This document shows positions 8,432-18,201 of a DNA stretch of 64,000 nt, one piece after another. Source of the DNA: [Erwinia] mediterraneensis (GTDB lineage Bacteria; Pseudomonadota; Gammaproteobacteria; Enterobacterales; Enterobacteriaceae); the NCBI RefSeq assembly GCF_900604315.1, contig NZ_LR026978.1, positions 1,397,339 through 1,461,338 on the forward strand, in the 5' to 3' direction. The notes under the pieces are model-generated. The model did not search any database and was not told the origin of the DNA. It worked only from the letters and a program-made list of their open reading frames with translations. Position 1 is the stretch's first letter. Each line of letters opens with the position of its first letter. The translations under genes and the position numbers were made by a program.

Positions 8432-9335
8432 ATTTTTGAATCCCCGTTATCGCCATGTGCGCGCCAGGCATAACCTCGCTTACAGCCAGCCGGACGTGCA
8501 GGGCGACATTCCCGTTACTTCGGTGGTTATTCCCTGCACCGGCGCTGATTACATCGAAGAGGCCACCCTGAGCGCGCTGTTCGCCGCACGCTTTGCGCCC
8601 GACGTGCAGGAAATCGTTATTGTCAGCGATCAGCCGGTGAGCGCCTTTGGTCTTTTACCGGCAAAAACGCGCGTGGTGACGCTGGATGTTCCGCTGCGCG
8701 AAGAGAGTTATCGCTATAAGCAGATTTACCGCAGCCGGTTGATCAAACTGCAGGCTCCCCTGCAGGCCAAAGGTGAGGGGATCCTGATGATCGATTCCGA
8801 TCTCAACCTGCTGCAGATGCCGCAGATCCAGATGAAAGCGGGTCATCTTTATTCAAGCTTTCGCCAGGGTAAAATGATCGCCAAGCTGGAGGGCGCGGCA
8901 CCGGACAGCGTACCGGCTTATTATCAGCACAGTATTCGTCCTTACATTGTTGACCATGTGAATGGGGCCTATCTGGCGGCTACCCATGCCACCTGGAAGC
9001 GTATCTGCCCGCTCTGGCTGACGCTGTTTCAGGATACCTGGGAACTGATGAACGACAGCCAGCCCCCTACCGATCAGCTGCCGCTGGCGGCGCTGCTGGA
9101 TTTACTTGATATCAAAACCATTAATCTGGGCGAATGGGCGAACTGGCCGGTTTCCAAAAAAATTGGCGGACAGTCGGCCGTGATCCCCAAAGAGGTGGTG
9201 GGTGCTCATGGCGGTTTTCCGCTGTCGGAATGGCAAAAATACCTCGCAGACCCCGATCAGCCGCTGCAGTTTAAAGGGCAGGACTATACCCGCAAGGTGC
9301 GTTACCTGACCGACGCGGAAAAACTGAAATCGTAA
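8424..9335 (+). CDS. Putative GT-A-fold glycosyltransferase
   Basis: 303 residues from ATG 8424, with AGGGA 8 bases upstream; the upstream GTG frame at 8403 is less likely. The N-terminal part reads as a GT2-like Rossmann domain (TSVVIPCTGADYIEEATLS, then EIVIVSDQPV) with a probable metal-binding DxD motif in LMIDSDLNLL. The C-terminal half has no feature I recognise. No family-specific function can be assigned. It overlaps the preceding GT4 gene and is followed by a terminator, so the pair forms a two-gene unit, probably acting in one glycan pathway. It converges with tdh. Confidence 0.8.
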   Translation: MFKFLNPRYRHVRARHNLAYSQPDVQGDIPVTSVVIPCTGADYIEEATLSALFAARFAPDVQEIVIVSDQPVSAFGLLPAKTRVVTLDVPLREESYRYKQIYRSRLIKLQAPLQAKGEGILMIDSDLNLLQMPQIQMKAGHLYSSFRQGKMIAKLEGAAPDSVPAYYQHSIRPYIVDHVNGAYLAATHATWKRICPLWLTLFQDTWELMNDSQPPTDQLPLAALLDLLDIKTINLGEWANWPVSKKIGGQSAVIPKEVVGAHGGFPLSEWQKYLADPDQPLQFKGQDYTRKVRYLTDAEKLKS

Positions 9336-9341
9336 AGCACG

Positions 9342-9363
9342 GGCCGCACGCGGCGGCCTTTCT
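9342..9363 (+). terminator. Intrinsic terminator after the yibQ-side glycosyltransferase pair
   Basis: GGCCGC-acgcg-GCGGCC stem-loop followed by TTTCTT, directly downstream of the stop at 9335 and just before the convergent tdh stop. Confidence 0.7.
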
Positions 9364-9366
9364 TGC

Positions 9367-10395
9367 TTAATCCCAGTTCAGAATCACTTTTCCGGCGCGG
9401 CCTGAACGCATCTCATCAAACCCCTGCTGGAAATCATCAATATGATAGCGATGCGTGATCACTGGCGTCAGATCGAGGCCCGACTGAATCAGAGCGGCCA
9501 TCTTATACCAGGTTTCAAACATCTCGCGACCATAGATTCCTTTGATAAACAGTCCTTTGAAGATCACCTGATTCCAGTCAATGGCCATTTCACCCGGCGG
9601 AATGCCGAGCAGGGCGATACGTCCGCCGTGGTTCATCACTTCCAGCAACGTGCGGAAGGCGGCTGGTGCGCCTGACATCTCCAGACCCACATCAAACCCT
9701 TCGGTCATGCCCAGGGAAGACATCACGCCACGCAAATCTTCCTGCGCCACGTTCACCGCGCGCGTTACGCCCATCTTGCGCGCCAGATCAAGACGATAAT
9801 CGTTGATATCCGTGATCACCACATGACGTGCGCCGACATGCTTACACACCGCCGCCGCCATAATGCCAATAGGTCCGGCTCCTGAAATGAGCACATCTTC
9901 GCCCACCAGGTCAAAAGAGAGGGCGGTATGTACCGCATTGCCGAAAGGATCGAAGATGGCAGCCAGCTCATCGGAAATATTGTCCGGAATTTTAAAGGCG
10001 TTAAACGCCGGAATAACCAGATACTCGGCGAAGCAGCCCTGCCGGTTCACCCCGACACCCACGGTGTTACGGCACAGATGAGTGCGTCCGGCGCGACAGT
10101 TGCGGCAGTGACCACAGGTAATATGTCCTTCGCCCGAGACGCGATCGCCGGGACGAAATCCTTTCACTTCCTGACCGACCGCTATCACTTCACCGACATA
10201 TTCATGTCCCACGATCATCGGTACCGGAATGGTTTTGCTCGACCAGTCATCCCAGTTGTAAATATGCACGTCAGTGCCGCAGATAGCCGTTTTACGGATT
10301 TTAATCAGCAAATCGTTATGTCCTGGTTCAGGAATGGGCGCGTCCTGTACCATCCAGATGCCCTCTTCCGCTTTCAGTTTGGCTAATGCTTTCAT
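9367..10395 (-). CDS. tdh: L-threonine 3-dehydrogenase
   Basis: Zinc-dependent medium-chain dehydrogenase oxidising L-threonine to 2-amino-3-ketobutyrate with NAD+. 342 residues (E. coli 341). Catalytic-zinc motif ICGTDVHI with GHEYVGEV, structural-zinc cluster [15 protein letters not shown], and the NAD-binding segment [13 protein letters not shown] are all present. The start at 10395 has GGAAGAG upstream. Nine bp after kbl, it completes the kbl-tdh threonine-to-glycine operon. Confidence 0.97.
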   Translation of the reverse strand: MKALAKLKAEEGIWMVQDAPIPEPGHNDLLIKIRKTAICGTDVHIYNWDDWSSKTIPVPMIVGHEYVGEVIAVGQEVKGFRPGDRVSGEGHITCGHCRNCRAGRTHLCRNTVGVGVNRQGCFAEYLVIPAFNAFKIPDNISDELAAIFDPFGNAVHTALSFDLVGEDVLISGAGPIGIMAAAVCKHVGARHVVITDINDYRLDLARKMGVTRAVNVAQEDLRGVMSSLGMTEGFDVGLEMSGAPAAFRTLLEVMNHGGRIALLGIPPGEMAIDWNQVIFKGLFIKGIYGREMFETWYKMAALIQSGLDLTPVITHRYHIDDFQQGFDEMRSGRAGKVILNWD

Positions 10396-10404
10396 GCTCT
10401 TCCC

Positions 10405-11601
10405 TCAGGCGATGACGCCCAGCTGTTGACCAATACGGGTAAATGCTTCTACTGCACGTTCCAGTTGCGCCTGGGTATGTCCTGCAGAGATCTGCGTACG
10501 AATACGTGCTGCCCCTTTCGGCACTACGGGATAGAAAAAGCCGGTGACATAAATGCCTTCCTGCTGTAATCGACGGGCAAATTCCTGCGCTACGTTCGCA
10601 TCGCCGAGCATCACGGGAATAATGGCGTGATCGGCACCGGCCAGCGTAAAGCCTGCCTTGCTCATCGCCTCACGGAAGTAACGCACGTTCTCCCACAGGC
10701 GTTGACGCAGCCCATCACCTTCGTGCAGCAGTTCCAGCACGCGCAGCGAAGCGGCAACAATTGCCGGCGCCAGGGAGTTGGAGAAGAGATAGGGACGCGA
10801 GCGCTGACGCAGCCACTCCACCACCTCTTTTTTCGCGGCGGTGTAGCCGCCTGACGCGCCGCCCAGCGCTTTACCCAGCGTGCCGGTAATGATATCGATG
10901 CGATCCATGACGTCGCAGTATTCATGCGTGCCACGTCCGTTAGCGCCGACAAAACCCACCGCATGGGAATCATCCACCATCACCAGCGCGTCGAACTCAT
11001 CTGCCAGATCGCAAATGCTTTTGAGGTCCGCAATCACCCCATCCATGGAGAAGACGCCATCGGTGGCGATCAGAATATGACGCGCTCCCTTGTCGCGCGC
11101 TTCAACCAGCCGGGTGCGCAGTTCGGCCATATCGTTATTGGCGTAGCGATAGCGCTGTGCTTTACACAGGCGTATGCCATCAATAATGGAAGCATGGTTG
11201 AGGGCATCGGAAATAATCGCATCTTCCGGCCCCAGCAGGGTTTCAAACAGTCCGCCGTTGGCATCGAAGCAGGAGGAGTAAAGAATGGCGTCTTCCATGC
11301 CAAGGAAGGCAGCCAGCTGCTGCTCCAGCTGTTTATGCGTATCCTGGGTACCGCAAATAAAGCGCACGGAGGCCATACCAAAACCGTGTGAATCCATCCC
11401 GTCTTTTGCCGCCTGGATCAGCGCCGGATGGTTGGCCAGCCCAAGGTAGTTGTTGGCACAGAAGTTAATCACCTGATCTTCGTGGTTGACCACGATGTCA
11501 GCCTGTTGCGCGGTCGTAATTACGCGCTCCTCTTTGAACAAGCCTTCGCGGCGGGCCGCGTCAAGCTGCTGTTGAACCTGTTGATAAAATGGTGCAGACA
11601 T
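10405..11601 (-). CDS. kbl: Glycine C-acetyltransferase (2-amino-3-ketobutyrate CoA ligase)
   Basis: PLP enzyme that cleaves 2-amino-3-ketobutyrate with CoA to glycine and acetyl-CoA, removing the product of Tdh. 398 residues from the ATG at 11601, exactly the E. coli length, preceded by GGAG; the frame is open 11 codons further upstream without a better start. Fold-type I features: [22 protein letters not shown] and the PLP lysine in [14 protein letters not shown]. Divergent from hldD across about 230 bp. Confidence 0.97.
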   Translation of the reverse strand: MSAPFYQQVQQQLDAARREGLFKEERVITTAQQADIVVNHEDQVINFCANNYLGLANHPALIQAAKDGMDSHGFGMASVRFICGTQDTHKQLEQQLAAFLGMEDAILYSSCFDANGGLFETLLGPEDAIISDALNHASIIDGIRLCKAQRYRYANNDMAELRTRLVEARDKGARHILIATDGVFSMDGVIADLKSICDLADEFDALVMVDDSHAVGFVGANGRGTHEYCDVMDRIDIITGTLGKALGGASGGYTAAKKEVVEWLRQRSRPYLFSNSLAPAIVAASLRVLELLHEGDGLRQRLWENVRYFREAMSKAGFTLAGADHAIIPVMLGDANVAQEFARRLQQEGIYVTGFFYPVVPKGAARIRTQISAGHTQAQLERAVEAFTRIGQQLGVIA

Positions 11602-11831
11602 GTTTCCACTCCTCTGACGGCAGAAAATTGGCACATCTTACTGATCAACAGCCATATACTCGACTAATCGCGCAACAGAATATTAATTTTGCAGCAGAGT
11701 TCACGCCTCTGGCGCATGTAGGCCCGTAGTTACGACGTCAGCATGCTGCCTGCTCCCTCATGAAATGTTATGATGAGAGGTATTAGCGTGTGAAACCTCC
11801 TGTTTCACCCCACTACTTTAAGGTTAAGCAC

Positions 11832-12764
11832 ATGATTATCGTAACTGGCGGCGCAGGAATGATTGGCAGCAATATCGTCAAAGCGCTGAACGAACGCGGA
11901 CACACCGATATTCTGGTGGTGGATAATCTGAAAGATGGCACCAAATTCGTAAATCTGGCGGATCTGGATATCAGCGATTATATGGATAAAGAAGAGTTTC
12001 TGGTCAGCCTGATGGCCGGTGACGATCTGGGTCCGATAGAAGCCATTTTCCATGAAGGGGCCTGTTCGGCCACCACCGAATGGGATGGCAAGTACATGAT
12101 GGATAACAACTATCAGTACTCGAAGGAATTGCTGCACTTCTGCCTTGAGCGCGAAATTCCTTTTCTCTACGCCTCGTCTGCCGCTACCTATGGCGGTCGC
12201 AACGATAACTTTATCGAAGAGCGCCCCTATGAGCAGCCGCTGAACGTCTATGGCTATTCAAAAATGCTGTTTGATCACTATGTGCGTCAGATCCTGCCTG
12301 AAGCGAATTCACCCGTATGCGGCTTCCGCTACTTCAATGTCTATGGACCGCGCGAAGGACACAAAGGCAGCATGGCCAGCGTGGCATTTCACCTCAACAC
12401 TCAGATCAGCAACGGCGAAAACCCCAAACTGTTCCAGGGCAGCGATGGCTTCAAGCGCGACTTTATCCATGTCGATGACGTGGTCGCCGTAAATCTGTGG
12501 TGCTGGGAAAACAACGTTTCAGGTATCTATAACTGCGGCACCGGACGGGCGGAATCTTTCCAGGAAGTGGCCGATGCGGTGCTGAAATTCCATCAGAAAG
12601 GCCAGATCGAGTACATCCCTTTTCCCGACAAGCTGAAAGGGCGCTATCAGGCCTTTACCCAGGCAGATCTCAGCAAATTACGCGCGGCTGGCTACGATAA
12701 GCCGTTTAAAACCGTGGCGCAGGGCGTCGCTGAGTATATGGCCTGGTTGAACCGCAACGCATAA
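11832..12764 (+). CDS. hldD: ADP-L-glycero-D-manno-heptose 6-epimerase
   Basis: NADP-dependent short-chain epimerase giving ADP-L-glycero-D-manno-heptose, the donor for inner-core LPS heptosyltransferases. 310 residues as in E. coli, from ATG 11832 (AAGG nine bases before it); the frame extends 14 codons upstream. The N-terminal loop reads GGAGMIG (GGAGFIG in E. coli), and the YxxxK motif is in VYGYSK. First gene of hldD-waaF-waaC, so donor synthesis and heptose transfer are cotranscribed. Confidence 0.97.
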   Translation: MIIVTGGAGMIGSNIVKALNERGHTDILVVDNLKDGTKFVNLADLDISDYMDKEEFLVSLMAGDDLGPIEAIFHEGACSATTEWDGKYMMDNNYQYSKELLHFCLEREIPFLYASSAATYGGRNDNFIEERPYEQPLNVYGYSKMLFDHYVRQILPEANSPVCGFRYFNVYGPREGHKGSMASVAFHLNTQISNGENPKLFQGSDGFKRDFIHVDDVVAVNLWCWENNVSGIYNCGTGRAESFQEVADAVLKFHQKGQIEYIPFPDKLKGRYQAFTQADLSKLRAAGYDKPFKTVAQGVAEYMAWLNRNA

Positions 12765-12782
12765 AGGATGGCACGTCCGGCG

Positions 12783-13844
12783 ATGAAAATTCTGGTTATT
12801 GGCCCGTCGTGGGTCGGCGATATGATGATGTCGCAAAGTCTCTATCGCACCCTGAAGGCTGAGCATCCTGATGCCGTGATTGATGTGATGGCACCGGCGT
12901 GGTGCCGTCCCCTTCTGTCGCGTATGCCGGAAGTCAATCAGGCGCTGGCGATGCCGCTGGGACATGGCGCGCTGGCGCTGGCGGAGCGTCGCCGTATCGG
13001 TAAGTCATTGCAAGCCAGCGGCTATGACCGCGCCTATGTGCTGCCCAACTCCTTTAAGTCCGCGCTGGTGCCCTTCTTTGCCGCGATTAAACGTCGCGTT
13101 GGCTGGCGCGGTGAGATGCGTTATGGGCTGCTGAACGATATTCGTGTGCTGGACAAGCCCGCCTTTCCGTTAATGGTCGAACGCTATGTGGCGCTGGCGT
13201 ATGACAAAACGCGCATTACCTCTGCGCGCGATCTGCCTCAGCCGCTGCTGTGGCCGCAACTGCAGGTCAGCGATCAGGAGAAACTGGAGACCGCCGCGCT
13301 GTTTGCCCTCTCAGCGGAGCGCCCGCTGATTGGCTTCTGTCCGGGTGCAGAATTTGGCCCGGCGAAACGCTGGCCTCATTACCACTACGCGGCACTCGCC
13401 CAACAGCTGATTAACGCTGGCTACCAGATTGTGCTGTTTGGCTCGACCAAAGACCGTGAAACCGGCGAGGAGATTCTCCGCAGCCTGGATGACAACGCTC
13501 GCGCCCACTGCCGTAACCTCGCCGGGGAAACCCAGCTGGAGCAGGCGGTGATTCTGCTGGCCGCCTGTCGCGCCGTGGTCACCAACGACTCGGGTCTGAT
13601 GCATATCGCCGCTGCCCTGAACCGCCCGCTGGTGGCGCTCTACGGACCCAGCAGCCCCGATTTCACCCCGCCGCTGTCAAAACAGGCGCGCGTTATCCGC
13701 CTGATTACCGGCTATCACAAAGTTCGCAAGGGCGATGCTGAACAGGGCTATCATCAAAGCCTGATCGATATCCAGCCCGCCCGCGTGCTGGAAGAACTCA
13801 ATACGCTGTTACCTCTGGCACAGGAGAAGGCATGCACGTCCTGA
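12783..13844 (+). CDS. waaF: ADP-heptose:LPS heptosyltransferase II
   Basis: GT9 enzyme adding the second heptose to the LPS inner core at the cytoplasmic face of the inner membrane. 353 residues from the ATG at 12783, which gives the family start MKILVIGPSWVGDMMM; an ATG five codons upstream (12768) is possible. GFCPGAEFGPAKRWP, TNDSGLMHIAAAL and YGPSSPDFTPPL are the donor-site signatures. It lies 18 bp after hldD and overlaps waaC by 13 bp, so translation is coupled. Confidence 0.96.
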   Translation: MKILVIGPSWVGDMMMSQSLYRTLKAEHPDAVIDVMAPAWCRPLLSRMPEVNQALAMPLGHGALALAERRRIGKSLQASGYDRAYVLPNSFKSALVPFFAAIKRRVGWRGEMRYGLLNDIRVLDKPAFPLMVERYVALAYDKTRITSARDLPQPLLWPQLQVSDQEKLETAALFALSAERPLIGFCPGAEFGPAKRWPHYHYAALAQQLINAGYQIVLFGSTKDRETGEEILRSLDDNARAHCRNLAGETQLEQAVILLAACRAVVTNDSGLMHIAAALNRPLVALYGPSSPDFTPPLSKQARVIRLITGYHKVRKGDAEQGYHQSLIDIQPARVLEELNTLLPLAQEKACTS

Positions 13845-14806
13845 TTGTGAAAACGTCCTCCATGGGCGACGTGCTCCATACGCTGCCAGCCTTAACCGAT
13901 GCGATGCAGGCGATACCGGGTATCCGCTTTGACTGGGTGGTGGAAGAAAATTTTGCCCAGATTCCGGGCTGGCATCCTGCGGTTGATCAGGTGCTACCGG
14001 TAGCGATTCGCCGCTGGCGTAAACACTGGTTTGGCAGCCAGCAGCGCGAAGAGCGCGTGCAGTTTAAGCGAGTGCTGCAGGCCCGTACCTATGATCTGGT
14101 GATTGATGCTCAGGGGCTGATAAAAAGCGCCGCGCTGGTTACCCGTCTGGCCAAAGGGATCAAACATGGGCAGGACAGCCGCAGTGCGCGCGAACCCTTC
14201 GCCAGCTGGTGGTACGATAAACGTCATGAAATCAGCAAACAGCAGCACGCGGTAGAACGCACGCGTGAGTTGTTTGCCAAAAGCCTGGGCTACCCAAAAC
14301 CGGAGTCGCCGGGCGATTATGCTATCGCAGCGCATTTTCTCACTTCGCTGCCGGTGGACGTTCCCCGTTATCTGGTGTTTCTCCATGCCACTACTCGAGA
14401 CAATAAACACTGGCCGGAAGCGCACTGGCGAGAACTGATCAGGTTGTTGCAGCCTGAGGGCGTGCATATCAAACTGCCCTGGGGCGCTGAGCACGAGCAT
14501 CAGCGCGCGCTGCGTCTGGCGCAAGGCTTTGATAACGTAGAAGTGTTGCCGAAACTGACGCTGGAAGAGGTGGCGCGCCAGCTGGCGGGTGCCAGCGCCG
14601 TAGTGTCCGTTGACACCGGCCTGAGCCATTTAACCGCCGCGCTCAACCGCCCCAACATTACGCTCTATGGCCCCACCGATCCGGGATTGATTGGCGGCTA
14701 TGGCAAGAATCAGTTTGTCTTACGCCCTGCCGAGGGTAATGAGATGTCGGCGATTACGGCCAGCGCGGTTACCGCCGCACTGTTGCCCTTAATCGGGAAA
14801 AATTAA
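13832..14806 (+). CDS. waaC: ADP-heptose:LPS heptosyltransferase I
   Basis: GT9 enzyme adding the first heptose to Kdo2-lipid A. 324 residues (E. coli 319). Start MHVLIVKTSSMGDVLHTLPALTD, the VIDAQGLIKSA segment and the C-terminal VSVDTGLSHLTAAL / YGPTDPGLIGGYG donor-binding motifs match the family closely. It overlaps waaF and is followed one base later by a GT2 gene, so the four genes form one operon with hldD. Confidence 0.97.
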   Translation: MHVLIVKTSSMGDVLHTLPALTDAMQAIPGIRFDWVVEENFAQIPGWHPAVDQVLPVAIRRWRKHWFGSQQREERVQFKRVLQARTYDLVIDAQGLIKSAALVTRLAKGIKHGQDSRSAREPFASWWYDKRHEISKQQHAVERTRELFAKSLGYPKPESPGDYAIAAHFLTSLPVDVPRYLVFLHATTRDNKHWPEAHWRELIRLLQPEGVHIKLPWGAEHEHQRALRLAQGFDNVEVLPKLTLEEVARQLAGASAVVSVDTGLSHLTAALNRPNITLYGPTDPGLIGGYGKNQFVLRPAEGNEMSAITASAVTAALLPLIGKN

Positions 14807-14807
14807 C

Positions 14808-15719
14808 ATGGCAGCAAGCTGTACCCTGAGTGTGCTTATCACCGTCCACAATTGTGCGCCCTGGCTGGAAGAGACGTTGCGCAGCGTAGACCTTGCGCTA
14901 CAGCCGATCAGCGCGCACTGTGAAGTGGTGATCATCAACGATGCCTCCAGTGATGGCTCCGGTGACATCATTACTGGTTACTGCCAACAGCGTGCTTACG
15001 CGCGTTTTTTTACCACCGAACTGCGCAATATTGGTCAGGTGCGTAACTATGCGGTCGCGCAGGCGCAGGGCGAGTATGTGTTAATGCTGGATGGTGACGA
15101 TCGGCTGTTGCCGCAGGCGGTTGCACAGCACTTTCGCATTCTTTCGGAACAGGCGCCCGATATCCTTCTCAACAAAATCATTGAGCAGCGCGCGCAGGAT
15201 ACCCCCCCGGACTGGCAGTTTCAGCCGCCGCAAGCGCTGTCACGCGATGAGGCGATCCGCCGTTTCCTGGTGCATCGCGACTTTCAGGCGCACTTTATCG
15301 GCCAGTATTTCCGCCGCCAGCTGTTGCTGGATCACCCTTTCCCGCCCTTTATCTGTTATGAAGATGCCTGGCTTTTTCCGCAGCTGCTGACGCTGAGCCA
15401 GAACACGCTCTATTCACCGGCAGGCTTCTATCTGTACCGTAAGCATCAGAACAGCCTTTCTACTGTCATGAGCGACGAGAAAATTATCTGCCTGCTGGCA
15501 GCAACACGCCAGATGGACCAGGTGCTTCCCGACAAATTTCAGGCGCTGATCACCTGTCACTGGATCGATGTCCTGAATCGTCATCATGCGGCGCTGGCGA
15601 AGCTGGGGGAGCAGGAGAAGGTGAAAGCGCGTATCCGGCAGATCGGTCTGTTGCCGTTTCTGCTCAACAGCCAGATTCGGCTGAGCTATAAAAGAAAGAT
15701 GTTAAAAGTCAGACGGTAA
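14808..15719 (+). CDS. Glycosyltransferase family 2 protein in the LPS-core cluster
   Basis: Inverting GT-A glycosyltransferase; the acceptor is unknown. 303 residues. N-terminal GT2 domain with SVLITVHNCAPWLEETL, VVIINDASSDGS and the metal-binding LDGDDRLLP; a mid-protein CYEDAWLFPQL segment resembles the acceptor-side ED motif of family 2. The C-terminus is basic (KRKMLKVRR), consistent with membrane association. One base separates it from waaC and GGGAA precedes the ATG, so it is part of the hldD operon and likely adds a core sugar. In E. coli this position is taken by waaL or other core genes. Confidence 0.88.
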   Translation: MAASCTLSVLITVHNCAPWLEETLRSVDLALQPISAHCEVVIINDASSDGSGDIITGYCQQRAYARFFTTELRNIGQVRNYAVAQAQGEYVLMLDGDDRLLPQAVAQHFRILSEQAPDILLNKIIEQRAQDTPPDWQFQPPQALSRDEAIRRFLVHRDFQAHFIGQYFRRQLLLDHPFPPFICYEDAWLFPQLLTLSQNTLYSPAGFYLYRKHQNSLSTVMSDEKIICLLAATRQMDQVLPDKFQALITCHWIDVLNRHHAALAKLGEQEKVKARIRQIGLLPFLLNSQIRLSYKRKMLKVRR

Positions 15720-15739
15720 GCCCGGTTGATAACCGGGCT
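15719..15739. terminator. Palindromic hairpin between convergent genes
   Basis: Perfect 9-bp stem AGCCCGGTT-gat-AACCGGGCT between the GT2 stop and the stop of the opposite-strand deacetylase. There is no clear T-run on either side, so it may be a weak bidirectional terminator or RNA 3'-end stabiliser. Confidence 0.5.
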
Positions 15740-15748
15740 GTCGCCGGT

Positions 15749-16714
15749 TTACGCGCTGTGCCGCGGGAAGTCCCGGTAAAACTCTGCCAGCGTTTGTCCT
15801 TTAAAACGCGGCGCCAGCCAGGAAAACAGCTGCTCCAGATCCTCATAAAGGCGCTCTATATCGCTCTCATTTTTAAAGGTAGGGCTGCCGTCCGGCATAA
15901 ACTCTGAAGAGTGCAGCATGAACTCCACGTAGGGGTGACCCGCCTGCTGAGACATCTCTACCACCCGCTTCATCGCCGTCAGATTCCCGCCGGAGGGACG
16001 TAACCAGTGCACCGCCGGGCTGCGCTGTTTGCCGCGCAGCCGGTAGACGATCTGTTTAACCTGGCGCATCAGTGGCGAGTATTTAAACTGAATACTCATC
16101 GGCACTTCCAGCAGCGGAGAGTGACCTGCGCGGGAAATATCTTTCAGATCAAGGAAATAAGCAGAATCGGGGAAATCCATGTAATTTGTGCCGCCCTGCC
16201 CCTGAGGCGCGCCGCGATTATATTGCCAGTTAACTTTCGGCGTGACCGAGCAATCAACCTGGTAGCCCAGCTCTACCAGAATCTCCGCATAGCGTTCATC
16301 AAACGCCCAGCGTCCGGCCCGATGGCTCAGCATTTTGGTCTGAAAGCGCTCTTCCAGCAGGTCGGTCATAAACCTTACTTTTTCCCGCAACACCTCATCC
16401 GGGTATTCAATCAGATAGGGCTGCCAGCGCCAGTCATCATCCGTTAAGGGTTTTTCCGGCGGGCTGTTCCAGGCGTGCAGATGCATGCCTACCTCTCCCT
16501 GACCACGGGCAATCACGTCGCGCGCAAATTCAACGTAAGCGGGATCGCTGGCCATTTCATAATTGGTCAGCCAGGTGGGCTTAAAGCCATATTTCTCGCA
16601 CAGTGACTGAAAGCGCGGCAGATAACGCGTGTTGTGCGTGGTAATGGAACGATGGTTACGCCAGAGGTTGTCGCCTTCGGTGTCAATCGTGATGAGAAAT
16701 GCTGCCTTATCCAT
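15749..16714 (-). CDS. wabN: Polysaccharide deacetylase family protein, WabN-like
   Basis: NodB-like deacetylase without signal peptide, hence cytoplasmic. 321 residues. It opens with the catalytic/metal motif FLITIDTEGD, continues with GMHLHAWN (metal His pair), LSHRAGRWAFDE and FMLHSSEFMPGG-like HSSEFMPDG. This layout is that of WabN, the Klebsiella/Serratia enzyme that N-deacetylates GlcNAc in the LPS outer core to GlcN. A WabH-like GlcNAc transferase lies divergently next door, which supports the same role, though I identify it by memory of the family and context only. It is on the strand opposite to all other core genes, with about 270 bp to the wabH-like gene. Confidence 0.72.
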   Translation of the reverse strand: MDKAAFLITIDTEGDNLWRNHRSITTHNTRYLPRFQSLCEKYGFKPTWLTNYEMASDPAYVEFARDVIARGQGEVGMHLHAWNSPPEKPLTDDDWRWQPYLIEYPDEVLREKVRFMTDLLEERFQTKMLSHRAGRWAFDERYAEILVELGYQVDCSVTPKVNWQYNRGAPQGQGGTNYMDFPDSAYFLDLKDISRAGHSPLLEVPMSIQFKYSPLMRQVKQIVYRLRGKQRSPAVHWLRPSGGNLTAMKRVVEMSQQAGHPYVEFMLHSSEFMPDGSPTFKNESDIERLYEDLEQLFSWLAPRFKGQTLAEFYRDFPRHSA

Positions 16715-16984
16715 GAATTTTTCCGCAACGCCTTAGTTTTACGCATTATGGTACGCAGCGCGCTTTAATACGCAACGTTATTTTATTTGACAGACAGTGT
16801 GATATAGCTGCCGTTGATAGCACTCCAGGGTCTCCTCATCTACAATGCAACGACAAGGAAGGACGCACCAGCTTCAGAAAAAACGTATTGAAATACGTGC
16901 ACCGGGCTAATGTTAATGGTATTAACAAAATCAATAATGTAACAATTAAACAGGCTATCTGTCTGACCGTTTCTGTTTACAGCA

Positions 16985-18142
16985 ATGTCGTTCCGTATAA
17001 AAAAGGTTAAAAAATTGACCAGTCGTATCTTATTAATTATTGATGGTTTACCTGGCGGTGGGGCTGAAAAAGTTGTCCTCACCCTCGCCCGGGGATTTAT
17101 TGCTTGCGGCCATCAGGTTTCTCTTTTCTCACTACGCAATGTATGTGACTACACCCTTCCCCCCGGTATTGACTATCAGGTTGTGCTGGACCGCTGTAAA
17201 AAGCCCTGGCGTAAACTGACGGAATTGAACCGTCGCGCTCGCCTGCTGGATGCGGCGGTACATCAGGCGGAGCAAAGCGCGGGTAAGTTCGATCTGATTA
17301 TTTCCCATCTGCACAAAACTGATCGTATCGTCAGCCGCTGCAAAAATCTGGATCCGCAGCGTACCTGGTACTGTATCCACGGCGTCTTTTCGGCCTCTTA
17401 TCTGTCACGGCGCACAGGCCTCTCGCGCTGGCTGAAAATTCTTAAAACGCGTCGGACTTATCAGCAGCGTAATATCGTTGGCGTCTCCCGTTATGTCCTG
17501 GAAGATTTGAAAAAAGCCTATAATATTCAACCCTCCCGCGAGATAGTGATTCACAACCCCTTTGATATTGCGCATATCAGACAGATGGCTCAGGAACCGG
17601 TAGAGATGGCGGATCGCAGCTATCTGTTGCATATTGGTCGTTTTCATCAGACGAAGCGCCATGACCGCTTGCTGCAAGCCTATGCACAAAGCGATTTGAC
17701 CTTGCCGCTGGTGCTTATCGGTCAGGGTAATCCTGAAAAAATCAAAGAATTAGAGGTGCTGGCGGAAAGCCTGCATATTCGTGAGCGGGTCATTTTTAAA
17801 GGCTTTACGCATAACCCTTATGCCTGGATTAAACATGCCGCTATGCTGGTGGCAAGTTCAGATAGTGAAGGTTTTGGCAATGTGTTGGTGGAGGCATTGA
17901 TTTGTCAGACACCAGTGGTCAGTACTCGTTGTCCGGGTGGTCCGGAAGAGATTTTACAGGGCGATTTGGCCCGCTGCTTGTCTGAATTAGACCCGTCAGC
18001 GCTCGCCGCCCGCCTGGTCGAAATCTATCATCACCCACCCGACCTCGAAAATATTGACCTTTCATCCTATGATGTTCACACCATTTGCCAGCGCTACCTG
18101 TCTCTGATTGATACCACGCACGAGACGGTAAAAATGGAATAA
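16985..18142 (+). CDS. wabH: GT4 glycosyltransferase, WabH-like
   Basis: Retaining GT4 transferase of 385 residues. The glycine-rich donor loop IDGLPGGGAEKVVLTLA, ISHLHKTDRI, IHGVFSASYLSRRTG, IGRFHQTKRHDRLL, the E-x7-E motif in DSEGFGNVLVEAL and CPGGPEEILQGDLARCL resemble Klebsiella WabH, which adds GlcNAc to the GalA residue of the core. ATG 16985 has a weak ribosome binding site; a TTG ten codons later (17015) is preceded by AAGG and may be the real start. Base composition upstream (16715-16984) is AT-rich. It leads the GT9-waaH pair. Confidence 0.72.
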   Translation: MSFRIKKVKKLTSRILLIIDGLPGGGAEKVVLTLARGFIACGHQVSLFSLRNVCDYTLPPGIDYQVVLDRCKKPWRKLTELNRRARLLDAAVHQAEQSAGKFDLIISHLHKTDRIVSRCKNLDPQRTWYCIHGVFSASYLSRRTGLSRWLKILKTRRTYQQRNIVGVSRYVLEDLKKAYNIQPSREIVIHNPFDIAHIRQMAQEPVEMADRSYLLHIGRFHQTKRHDRLLQAYAQSDLTLPLVLIGQGNPEKIKELEVLAESLHIRERVIFKGFTHNPYAWIKHAAMLVASSDSEGFGNVLVEALICQTPVVSTRCPGGPEEILQGDLARCLSELDPSALAARLVEIYHHPPDLENIDLSSYDVHTICQRYLSLIDTTHETVKME

Positions 18143-18201
18143 ACATTAGAGCGAAAAGAGGTTATGTTGGGTTCATTTCAGTGGGAAACCGAGGTTACAG
18201 C

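Noticed and set aside
16715..16984. Possible ops/JUMPstart element for RfaH in the LPS cluster
   Set aside because: The GGCGGTAG core was not found here or upstream of waaQ or waaA.
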